A stretch of DNA of 6,113 nt from Zoogloeaceae bacterium (GTDB lineage Bacteria; Pseudomonadota; Gammaproteobacteria; Burkholderiales; Rhodocyclaceae): positions 1 through 6,113 of the forward strand of contig JAISSL010000153.1 in assembly GCA_031273145.1 (NCBI GenBank), read 5' to 3'. Under the pieces are notes generated by a model. The model made no database searches. It had not been told where the DNA came from and saw nothing but the letters and a program-made list of their open reading frames with translations. How positions within the stretch are numbered: the stretch's first letter is position 1; the number at the start of each line of letters is the position of its first letter. Position numbers and translations under genes: made by a program. This document shows positions 1 through 5,496 of the stretch, piece by piece.

Positions 1-67
1 GACTTGGGCTCGAACCAAGGACCTACGGATTAACAGTCCGGCGCTCTACCGACTGAGCTATCGGGGA
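1..67 (-). tRNA. tRNA-Asn (anticodon GUU), cut by the window edge
   Basis: Read on the minus strand, this gives a canonical tRNA from its 5' end at 67. The 5' acceptor strand TCCCCGA is followed by a D arm containing AGTCGGTA, then an anticodon loop CTGTTAA with anticodon GTT at 34..32. The T arm CTTGG-TTCGAGC-CCAAG follows. The last two bases in the window (TC) are the first two of the 3' acceptor strand, so about the last six acceptor-end bases plus any CCA lie to the left of position 1. The anticodon GUU decodes asparagine codons AAC and AAU. The 5' end lies about 7 nt downstream of the predicted transcription start. No intron or stem mismatch is visible. Confidence 0.96.
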
Positions 68-80
68 ATCAAAAGCCGCG

Positions 81-109
81 ATTTTATAGACCTCGCCAAC
101 ATGCGTCAA
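81..109 (-). promoter_or_regulatory. Sigma-70 promoter for tRNA-Asn
   Basis: On the minus strand, a -35 box TTGACG (109..104, five of six consensus bases) and a -10 box TAAAAT (86..81, five of six) are separated by 17 bp. Transcription would start near 74, a few bases before the mature tRNA end at 67. The bases just after the -10 box are CGCGGC. A GC-rich discriminator like this is typical of stable-RNA promoters under stringent control; that regulatory reading is inferred. Confidence 0.7.
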
Positions 110-160
110 CCAATTTCCACCTATACCAACACCAATTTCCCACAAGTTCTATACAGTTCC

Positions 161-189
161 TTGCCCTCCCTGTCCTCTGTGCCTATAAT
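161..189 (+). promoter_or_regulatory. Sigma-70 promoter for the DUF1640-like gene
   Basis: A perfect -10 box TATAAT (184-189) lies 17 bp downstream of TTGCCC (161-166), which matches the -35 consensus at four of six positions. Predicted transcription starts near 196 and leaves a leader of about 30 nt before the ATG at 227. The leader is rich in CA repeats and has no clear Shine-Dalgarno sequence. Confidence 0.65.
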
Positions 190-226
190 GAGCAGCACAC
201 ACCACACCACCTGAGCGCACACCATC

Positions 227-568
227 ATGTCCTACACCGCTACCTTCGACACGCTTGAATTCGCCAAGACCCTTGAAGCAGAAGGCTTCCAGCCCAAACA
301 GGCGGAAGGCTTGAGCAAGGCTTTGAAACAAGCTTTCCAGGACAATGGAACCAAGCTGCAAGAAGAACTCAAAGGCTCGAAGAATGAGCTACAAGATGAA
401 CTGAAAAGCGCAAAGAGTGAGCTTGCCACGAAAGGTGACGTGTTGTCGCTCAAAGTAGACATGGCCGCGCTTGAAGCGCGACTCATCAAGTGGATGCTAG
501 GCGCAATCATTGGTACAGGCGGGCTGTGTGCCGCCATCGCCAGCCTGTTCGCCACCTTCTCCCGTTAA
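227..568 (+). CDS. DUF1640-like coiled-coil protein with C-terminal membrane anchor
   Basis: This 113-residue protein has the layout of small bacterial DUF1640 proteins, a family related to the coiled-coil domain of mitochondrial CCDC90/MCUR1. Residues 6-35 (FDTLEFAKTLEAEGFQPKQA and following) match the usual opening, in which a short helix pair carries an 'F...L...GF...QA' pattern. Residues 36-85 are charged, heptad-like and predicted coiled coil, with two near-repeats around ELKGSKNEL and ELKSAKSEL. The segment before the membrane, ALEARLIKWM (81-90), is typical of the family. Residues 90-110 form one hydrophobic transmembrane helix ending in FSR. The protein is probably an inner-membrane-anchored coiled coil of unknown function. 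The start at 227 follows a good promoter but lacks a clear Shine-Dalgarno. It is transcribed divergently from tRNA-Asn and appears monocistronic. Family assignment is from memory of the pattern; no search was run. Confidence 0.85.
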   Translation: MSYTATFDTLEFAKTLEAEGFQPKQAEGLSKALKQAFQDNGTKLQEELKGSKNELQDELKSAKSELATKGDVLSLKVDMAALEARLIKWMLGAIIGTGGLCAAIASLFATFSR

Positions 569-767
569 GCCGCCATATGCCCCGCGCTGTGCATGGCTCC
601 CAGCAACAGGCGCTCCTGTGAAGATAGTGAGACGACCAGTATGAGCCGAACTGCCCAAGCCAAGGCAGGCGTTGTGCGTTGGACTTGCGTCTAATCCATT
701 CTTTAGAGCGTTTTGGTTTAATCATGCACATTCTTTTCCTTCTCCTGATAATCTTGTTGCATGACAC

Positions 768-805
768 GGGCGGCAGGTCTTGCAGACGGCATCCGCCGCC
801 CCTAC
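768..805. repeat. Palindromic repeat element, copy 1
   Basis: Perfect 7-bp inverted arms GGGCGGC (768-774) and GCCGCCC (795-801) enclose the 18-bp repeat CAGGTCTTGCAGACGGCA (774-791), which itself contains the palindrome GTCT-TGC-AGAC. The right edge CCCCTAC (799-805) is the reverse complement of GTAGGGG at 840-846. The arrangement resembles a REP/BIME or MITE-type intergenic repeat. I do not recognise a named family. Confidence 0.55.
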
Positions 806-839
806 GGATAGTTTAGTGGCACTTCGCATTGAAACACTT

Positions 840-884
840 GTAGGGGACGCAACCTCTGTCCCGCCACAGGTCTTGCAGATGGCA
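840..884. repeat. Palindromic repeat element, copy 2
   Basis: It begins with GTAGGGG (840-846), the inverted partner of CCCCTAC in copy 1. It continues with a hairpin whose arms are GGGAC (844-848) and GTCCC (858-862). It ends with CAGGTCTTGCAGATGGCA (867-884), which matches the repeat in copy 1 at 17 of 18 positions in direct orientation. The outer 7-bp arms seen in copy 1 are not preserved here. The second copy supports a dispersed element over a chance hairpin. Confidence 0.5.
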
Positions 885-927
885 AGGAGACAAGCGCAAA
901 AGTGTACTCGACTGAATCGAAACCGCG

Positions 928-1536
928 CTAATCCGTAATGGATTCCGCAATCTTCATCGCCCACGGATGGGCATCAAAATCGGCAAAATATCTGACAATT
1001 GCGCCATTTTCCGTTCGAAAAAGCAATCTGGGCTTCTCGTTCTCGATCGAATTATCAAGAAAATAGGCGCGATCCGCGAACGACGCAACCTCCACGCTAC
1101 ACGCCAGTGATTTGGGATACCTGGACAACACCTTGGACAAGGGCACCTCATGCCCCCCCAGAATCATCCGCTTGGTGATTCTTGCCCCGTTGATGATGGG
1201 GCTATCCGTGCCGACAAAGAACAAGCGGACAAAATAGCCGTTAGCCCTGGCGCGTTTGATAAAATCAACCTTGTCCCGGGTCGACATCACACTTTCAAAA
1301 GCCATGCTTTCACGTAAGCTCAGATGGCGTTCCCGCTCATCCTCGGCATACCTGGCCGCCTTGATTATGGCATCCCTGTCATTCCAGTCGCCATAGACAT
1401 CACGAGCGATGTTGTCTGGATTGATGTAAGCGCATCCCGTCAGCCATTCATGCGCCAGCACATCCGTTGTAAACGAAGTCTTGCCAGAACCGTTCGCGCC
1501 TGCAATGACTATCAGAACTGAATTATGGTTAAACAT
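928..1536 (-). CDS. Zeta-toxin-like P-loop kinase, last gene of the operon
   Basis: This 202-residue soluble protein is a zeta-toxin/AAA_33-type P-loop kinase. Visible motifs are Walker A GANGSGKT (13-20), the NPDN motif with a candidate catalytic Asp41, a FESVMS strand (80-85), and the block from Arg119 to Leu144 (R-I-T-K-R-M-I-L-G-G-H-E-V-P, then RYPKSL). That block is typical of the zeta/AAA_33 group and supplies phosphate-binding arginines. Zeta enzymes of TA systems phosphorylate UDP-N-acetylglucosamine, but some relatives act on other substrates, so the target here is unknown. No epsilon-type antitoxin is recognisable. The ATG at 1536 is preferred over an in-frame GTG/ATG at 1566 because it overlaps the upstream stop by 8 nt (ATGTTTAA), follows a G-rich site (GGGG, 7 nt upstream), and starts just before the first beta strand. 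The family is clear; the toxin role is inferred. Confidence 0.88.
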   Translation of the reverse strand: MFNHNSVLIVIAGANGSGKTSFTTDVLAHEWLTGCAYINPDNIARDVYGDWNDRDAIIKAARYAEDERERHLSLRESMAFESVMSTRDKVDFIKRARANGYFVRLFFVGTDSPIINGARITKRMILGGHEVPLSKVLSRYPKSLACSVEVASFADRAYFLDNSIENEKPRLLFRTENGAIVRYFADFDAHPWAMKIAESITD

Positions 1537-2323
1537 GGTTCTGCCCCGCAAAATGGGAACTCGCATCTTCCACTACCTTGAACGCAGAGTCCCAAAAGGC
1601 AGTATGGGCAGCTTCCGATCCGGCACGGAACTTCACCGCCATGCTACTGAAGATTTCCTCAAAATCTTCATCCGAAGGCTCCCTGGTTGGATCCAGAAGA
1701 TTCACCCTGGATTTCATGACCTGCTCCCGTTGCAAAACAGAACCATCCACCCGGTTTTCAGCTTCAACATCACGCGCCAGTTGGACAGCCTGCTGAATGT
1801 TGAAGCGCAGGGATGGCAAATAACCGTCAAATCTACCCTCAGCTTCCAAGGCTCTGGCCTCGATTTCATCTGCGCCAACCAGGCCGCCACGCACCAGCGC
1901 GGCAATGTCCGCGCGGTCGTGCTCCTGAAAACGGGCAATCTTGCTGACGACAAGATCAACCGGAGAGAGGACATACAGTCGAAACGGTTCTATATCCAGA
2001 GCAACAGGAATTGCGTCATCCCGATAATTTTCGTGCATCAGGCTGAAAGCCGTGTTGTAGTTGGTATCCAGATAAAGAAGATGGGGAACGTCATCTTCCA
2101 GCGCGAACGACACCGAAAGGTCTCCCGGAATCGGGGTACGCTTGTCGAATTCAGCATCTACGTCCGTGGTCACGCGACTTCCGCTATAAAGATGTACCGC
2201 CATCGCGCCAGCCAGGAAAATCCTGACTGGCTGATCCAGCAATATCCGATCAGCAAGCTGGCGAAACAAGGCGCAAAGCCCATCGGCTAGCGGCGTTTTT
2301 GTGTGCAAGCAGTATTCAGGCAT
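1529..2323 (-). CDS. DUF6036-like nucleotidyltransferase, third gene of the operon
   Basis: This 264-residue soluble protein resembles the DUF6036/AbiEii side of the minimal nucleotidyltransferase superfamily. After an N-terminal helix (about 12-30), residues 35-47 (IFLAGAMAVHLYS) correspond to the hG[GS] motif and residues 52-59 (TTDVDAEF) supply the metal-binding DxD pair Asp54 and Asp56. The block LSPVDLVVSKIARF (119-132), followed by Asp136 and Asp139, matches the family's 'p.dL...Kl.r....R..D..Dl' signature. One oddity is Ala-Gly at 38-39 where relatives usually have Gly-Gly. Such enzymes transfer NMP groups to RNA or protein; the substrate is unknown. The start at 2323 is chosen because GGAG lies 9 nt upstream and the ATG overlaps the preceding TGA by 8 nt (ATGCCTGA). 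In-frame starts at 2338 (ATG) and 2344 (TTG) have no ribosome-binding site. The 3' end overlaps the zeta-like gene by 8 nt. Confidence 0.82.
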   Translation of the reverse strand: MPEYCLHTKTPLADGLCALFRQLADRILLDQPVRIFLAGAMAVHLYSGSRVTTDVDAEFDKRTPIPGDLSVSFALEDDVPHLLYLDTNYNTAFSLMHENYRDDAIPVALDIEPFRLYVLSPVDLVVSKIARFQEHDRADIAALVRGGLVGADEIEARALEAEGRFDGYLPSLRFNIQQAVQLARDVEAENRVDGSVLQREQVMKSRVNLLDPTREPSDEDFEEIFSSMAVKFRAGSEAAHTAFWDSAFKVVEDASSHFAGQNHV

Positions 2324-2651
2324 CAAGCCGTACTCCATAAACAAGTAGCCGGGTCAGCATGTCGCGCAAACGCGGAAACCCAAAAATCCAGCCCCGAACC
2401 ACGACTTCCGAAGGATGCAGCCGGTCTGCCGGATGATGCTCAAAATAATGCGTTCCTGCCGCAAGCAGATTCTTCGATTCCAGCGGAAACCGCGTTCGGA
2501 TGACCGCCGCCGCAACGCAGAACACGTTTGCTTCACGGGCATTCTGCGCCACCATGTCGTCAGAACGCGCAGCTTCCACGCAACGCGCCAGCATTGCCGC
2601 TTCTCTGGCGCGGGCATCCATTGGGGCTGATCCGTCAGAGCGATTATCCAT
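2316..2651 (-). CDS. Unrecognised 111-aa protein, second gene of the operon
   Basis: I do not recognise this 111-residue protein. It has no signal peptide, no membrane helix and no metal or nucleotide motif. Residues 10-50 look helical and Ala/Arg-rich. Residues 75-105 (DRLHPSEVVVRGWIFGFPRLRDMLTRLL) form a mixed hydrophobic, arginine-rich segment. The ATG at 2651 is chosen over an in-frame ATG at 2672 because GGAG lies 7 nt upstream and the ATG overlaps the previous stop by 8 nt (ATGGATAA). It sits between two nucleotidyltransferase-fold proteins and overlaps both reading frames. Small proteins next to nucleotidyltransferase or zeta toxins are often their antitoxins, so an antitoxin or adaptor role is plausible, though this is inferred from position alone. 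Its coupled overlaps at both ends argue strongly that it is a real gene. Confidence 0.75.
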   Translation of the reverse strand: MDNRSDGSAPMDARAREAAMLARCVEAARSDDMVAQNAREANVFCVAAAVIRTRFPLESKNLLAAGTHYFEHHPADRLHPSEVVVRGWIFGFPRLRDMLTRLLVYGVRLDA

Positions 2652-3726
2652 TGGCTTGCTCCGGTTTTTCAAATTCCTGCATCACCTTCTCAACCACGCC
2701 TTCCAGGGAGAGGCGTAGCTGCTTTACTAGCTGGGCGTTACCATCAGTCATCTGTTGAAGCACAAGATGCCTGGGAATGCCTTCCAGAAGTTCAAGATGC
2801 CGATCCATCAGGTATCCAGCGCACAATTCCGGGCGGAAGTCCGGCCTCGCCAACATGATGTTGACCAGATCGCGGGCGTCCTTGTCGTCCTTGTGACTCC
2901 CCTTGCGACTGGCGTAGGCTTCCAGCTTGAGCGCCAGCAGGTGTTCGGGACACGCAACCGAAATACCGTCTATTTCCTCACGATAGGCGCTTATTTCATC
3001 ATAAGAGACGGGCAAGGTGGCTTGATGTTCGGTGTAAATATTGAACTCGAAGCCCTGCATCATGATCTGGTAGTTATCCAGACGCCGATTTGCGGTAAAC
3101 GCCTCATGTTCTCGCAATGCGCCCATGTAAGATTTGGAAATATAGAAATCCGCGTCATGCGTAAAATCAGTATTCTGGGGATTTGTTTTGCGGGCGTGCA
3201 GATAAACGGCAATGCCGCCGATGAAGACGACCCCGCCGGGATAGTCCGCGCAGATGTCCCTGCACAGGGACAAGAGCGTTGCAAACTGATCTTGGTCCAT
3301 ATCAGCTATTCCTTTGGGTTTTTTGTCCATCCTGAATGGCTTGATCGCCGGGGCGGGTTTTTGCGCTTCTTCCGGGTCAATCCTTGCCCACGCCGCATTC
3401 TTGATGCTTTCCTGGCTCACCAGATCGCCCAGGGCAGAACGGGCAAGAGCGCACAGCGCGTATCGTGCCATGCTTTGTTGGGTATCGCAAAAACTGTGCG
3501 GCACATGCACTTCGACGGCGCTGCGATACCCCGGCTCGGCTCGCAGTCTGCCTTCAGGAAAATCAGCCGCAGTCTGAAGCATGAGAACAGGACGTTCAAT
3601 CCAGGGACCGCTGGCGCGGCAGGGAACTCCGCCCATCCCGCATAGCTCGCGCAGCGGAATTGCGCCTTCACGCGGCAGGTGAGGCACGTATTCGACAAAC
3701 GGGTAAAAAGCAGGCAGTCCGCGCAT
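2644..3726 (-). CDS. AbiEii-like nucleotidyltransferase with an unknown N-terminal domain; start uncertain
   Basis: The C-terminal part of this 360-residue ORF is a nucleotidyltransferase-fold domain of the AbiEii kind. It has FIGGIAVYLHA (168-178) with Gly170-Gly171, THDADFYIS (189-197) with metal-binding Asp191 and Asp193, and the block PEHLLALKLEAYASR (260-274) followed by a Lys/Asp-rich KDDKDARDL (279-287). AbiEii proteins are nucleotidyltransferase toxins of AbiE systems. Residues 1-140 match nothing I recognise but have ordinary codon use. The start is unclear. The ATG at 3726 has no Shine-Dalgarno and follows an in-frame TAG by 9 nt, while the ATG at 3768 has a strong GGAGG but runs into that TAG. 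A third candidate, the ATG at 3300 (residue 143), has AAAGGA 9 nt upstream and would produce the nucleotidyltransferase domain alone. The gene overlaps the next by 8 nt. Domain call likely; full-length product uncertain. Confidence 0.78.
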   Translation of the reverse strand: MRGLPAFYPFVEYVPHLPREGAIPLRELCGMGGVPCRASGPWIERPVLMLQTAADFPEGRLRAEPGYRSAVEVHVPHSFCDTQQSMARYALCALARSALGDLVSQESIKNAAWARIDPEEAQKPAPAIKPFRMDKKPKGIADMDQDQFATLLSLCRDICADYPGGVVFIGGIAVYLHARKTNPQNTDFTHDADFYISKSYMGALREHEAFTANRRLDNYQIMMQGFEFNIYTEHQATLPVSYDEISAYREEIDGISVACPEHLLALKLEAYASRKGSHKDDKDARDLVNIMLARPDFRPELCAGYLMDRHLELLEGIPRHLVLQQMTDGNAQLVKQLRLSLEGVVEKVMQEFEKPEQANG

Positions 3727-3735
3727 GATGGATAA

Positions 3736-3779
3736 CTACATGGATTTGGTGAGATGTTGCGAGTTCATGCCGCGCCTCC
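3736..3779 (-). other. Strong RBS plus 10-codon ORF ending in an in-frame TAG
   Basis: On the minus strand, GGAGG (3779..3775) lies 6 nt before an ATG at 3768. Translation would give MNSQHLTKSM and stop at TAG (3738..3736). The codons after the TAG (TTA TCC ATC) lead in the same frame straight to the ATG at 3726 that opens the 360-aa ORF. This is the best ribosome-binding site in the neighbourhood. It could be the original start of the large gene, now broken by a CAG-to-TAG or TGG-to-TAG change. Alternatively it is a leader peptide that lets ribosomes reinitiate 9 nt downstream. The sequence alone does not decide. Confidence 0.5.
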
Positions 3780-3795
3780 AATTGGTTCAATGGTA

Positions 3796-5427
3796 TCAAG
3801 TCGCCTCATCGCGCCGATACAACCTGAAACGCTCCCGGCGGTCGCCCGGACGGTTCCCCTCCCAAACCCGCTGCCAGCCTTCGCCGGGCGGCATCAGTTC
3901 CGTCCGCGAACGCCCTTCCACCAGCAGCCAGCGGCAATGGCTGCCTTCTCCGCTCAAGGGAAGAAGATGCAGGCGCTCAAAGTAGGCAAACGAGGCAATT
4001 CTCGCCTCGCCTACCTGCCACTCCGCGACACAATGTTTTTCCTCTTCCGGGATGGCTGCCGCAAGATTCGTCGCCACGCTACGATAACTCTTGCCATAAT
4101 CAATCCACGGCAACCAGAGGGAAGCCGCAAGCAGCCAGCCAATCGCAAACCCGGCGCTCCAGCGGGTAAGACATCGGTAGGAAGAGCGCGGCATCGCCAG
4201 CAAAAGCCAAAGCCACCACAGCGTCACGATGATGGCAAGGATAAAAAACCACACATCGAAATGTCCCACAAAACCCGGCTTCAGGACGACCGCCCGCTCC
4301 GCCAATCGGGCGGGCACCCCAAAAATCGCGGCGCTCCAGCCTGTCCACGCAAGGATGGCGAATACGGTAAAAACCGTGCCGGAAAACCAGTCAAAGGCAT
4401 TGGCCGCGCCCTGGCGCAGGGTCAACACCCCGGGCGTTGCCAAAAGCGCCAGAGGCGGCAAAATGAGAATCGCCGTACTCTTGCGTACCGGGAAAAAAAC
4501 CGGCAACCACAGAAAAAGCACGAGAAAAACCGCAAGCGGCAACAGGACGCCCGGTTGAAACAGGTAGCGGCGATTGCGCCATAGCATCCAGCCCGCAAGC
4601 GGCCAGAGCGGCCAGGAAAACCAGGGGAATATATCCAGGAGCACCATGAGGTCGCGGCCATAACGCCATGTGCCGCGCAGCATCGCCCATTCATGGGCTA
4701 TCCAGCCCAGAAACCACTCCGGCGCGGCCAGGTACAAAAGTCCCAAAATTGCCCCCAGCAAAACCAGACTGGCAAGGAACGACCCAAAGAGGCGGCCTGC
4801 CTGTTGCCGCGCAACCCGGAATACGGCAAACACCGAAAAGAACACCAGCGTCAAAAGCAGCCAGCCCGCCAATCCGCCGCCAAGCGCCGCCAGCAGGAAC
4901 GCAAGACCAAGGAGCAACATAGCCGGACGCGGTTTTCTCGGCAGCAACGCAAAAGCCAATAACCAGAAACTGAGCGCGGTCAGCAACACCAGCATGGGCT
5001 GCGCCTCATGGGCATGGACGATGAGGCCGAAACTCCCCGCCATCAAAAGCGGCGTAGCGGCGGCGGCCTGCTGTCCATAGATTTCCCTTCCGGCATAATA
5101 GAGCGCCATCAGGGTCAGCGCCGTCCATAGGCCGCTCGCCAGCCGCAAGGCATCATGCGTCGGCAGCAACCAGCCGGTGAGGGCTTCCGAAAGCGCCGCG
5201 CTCCAGTAATAGAGCGGCGGCGCAAAAAAAGGACGCCCCGCCAGCGAAAGTCCCAGGCCGTGTCCGGCATCGAGAAAATCCCTGGCAACCGCCAGATTAA
5301 TCACGTCTTCGGACACCCAGGGGTCGTGCCCGAACAATCCGGCAAAGACGTAGAACGCAAGCAGCCCCGCCAGCGTCCAGCCGGTAGGGGGCAATTGCAG
5401 GGAATGGGGCAGTACAGGAAGTCGCAT
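3796..5427 (-). CDS. ArnT/GT39-like polytopic membrane glycosyltransferase
   Basis: This 543-residue integral membrane protein resembles GT-C glycosyltransferases of the ArnT/GT39 (PMT_2) group, which move sugars from polyprenyl phosphates onto lipids or proteins on the periplasmic side. About 12 hydrophobic segments are visible, among them 17-32, 122-138, 145-162, 213-233, 293-313, 349-369, 389-411 and 424-440. The first outer loop has acidic residues Asp35, Glu40 and Asp41, the usual catalytic/metal position. RPFFAPPLYYW (65-75) matches the ArnT 'kPPLyyW' loop, HAHEAQPML (138-146) the next conserved spot, and FPVRKSTAILILPPLALL (312-329) the 'K-x-x-x-Y-x-LP' loop. Residues 441-543 form a soluble tail. 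Substrate is unknown. The ATG at 5427 is the only plausible start but has no Shine-Dalgarno: the rpmE terminator ends 5 nt upstream of it. Its stop lies 27 nt before the next ATG (3768), so it may be cotranscribed with the operon. Confidence 0.85.
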   Translation of the reverse strand: MRLPVLPHSLQLPPTGWTLAGLLAFYVFAGLFGHDPWVSEDVINLAVARDFLDAGHGLGLSLAGRPFFAPPLYYWSAALSEALTGWLLPTHDALRLASGLWTALTLMALYYAGREIYGQQAAAATPLLMAGSFGLIVHAHEAQPMLVLLTALSFWLLAFALLPRKPRPAMLLLGLAFLLAALGGGLAGWLLLTLVFFSVFAVFRVARQQAGRLFGSFLASLVLLGAILGLLYLAAPEWFLGWIAHEWAMLRGTWRYGRDLMVLLDIFPWFSWPLWPLAGWMLWRNRRYLFQPGVLLPLAVFLVLFLWLPVFFPVRKSTAILILPPLALLATPGVLTLRQGAANAFDWFSGTVFTVFAILAWTGWSAAIFGVPARLAERAVVLKPGFVGHFDVWFFILAIIVTLWWLWLLLAMPRSSYRCLTRWSAGFAIGWLLAASLWLPWIDYGKSYRSVATNLAAAIPEEEKHCVAEWQVGEARIASFAYFERLHLLPLSGEGSHCRWLLVEGRSRTELMPPGEGWQRVWEGNRPGDRRERFRLYRRDEAT

Positions 5428-5432
5428 GAAAT

Positions 5433-5456
5433 AAAAAAGGCAGCGCGAGGGCTACC
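5433..5456 (-). terminator. Rho-independent terminator downstream of rpmE
   Basis: On the minus strand, the stem arm GGTAGC (5456..5451), a 6-nt loop CCTCGC and the arm GCTGCC (5444..5439) form a 6-bp stem with one G-T wobble. Six T's (5438..5433) follow directly. It lies 40 nt past the rpmE stop codon. The T-run ends only 5 nt before the ATG of the glycosyltransferase, so the terminator occupies that gene's translation-initiation region. Confidence 0.8.
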
Positions 5457-5496
5457 TTTCAACAAGAATTCACGCTCAGAGCCAGAATAGCCGGAC

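Larger units (their letters stand above)
569..927. other. Gene-free stretch between two convergent genes
   Basis: This stretch lies between the 3' ends of the DUF1640-like gene and the zeta-like gene. I see no credible gene in it. The short open frames here have no family resemblance or ribosome-binding site. The left half (569-720) is featureless to my reading. The right half (about 765-885) holds two copies of an 18-bp repeat and several inverted repeats, annotated separately. No convincing intrinsic terminator for either flanking gene was found: there is no GC-rich hairpin followed by a T-run on the correct strand. Confidence 0.6.

Noticed and set aside
774..791. Possible Neisseriaceae DNA uptake sequence, since the minus strand reads ATGCCGTCTG
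   Set aside because: The motif continues CAA instead of AA, and copies 2 and 3 diverge within the GCCGTCTG part. The shared core is GTCTGCAAGAC, so it is not a canonical uptake sequence.
722..964. Minus-strand 80-aa frame with CxxC and CxxCH motifs resembling a c-type cytochrome
   Set aside because: The two CKTC motifs arise because the frame crosses both copies of the same 18-bp DNA repeat. There is no conserved flanking sequence, the frame overlaps the zeta-like gene, and it lacks a ribosome-binding site.
1481..2290. Long plus-strand open frame (269 aa)
   Set aside because: It lies almost wholly antisense to the DUF6036-like gene, which has clear family motifs and coupled starts. The plus-strand product shows no motif or domain.
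2755..3645. Long plus-strand open frame (296 aa)
   Set aside because: Antisense to the AbiEii-like gene, whose motifs and overlaps support the minus strand. No recognisable domain on the plus strand.
3301..3726. N-terminal half of the first operon protein as an ImmA/IrrE metallopeptidase
   Set aside because: There is a vague strand-helix similarity around residues 70-100, but no HExxH or other zinc motif is present.
1..3768. Genomic island inserted at tRNA-Asn
   Set aside because: Integration normally uses the tRNA 3' end, which points left out of the window, away from the operon. No integrase and no repeat of the tRNA 3' end is visible.
3754..4584. Plus-strand open frame of 276 aa, very rich in Lys, Arg, Gln and Pro
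   Set aside because: The composition is what the complement of a hydrophobic membrane protein gives. It is a shadow of the glycosyltransferase gene.
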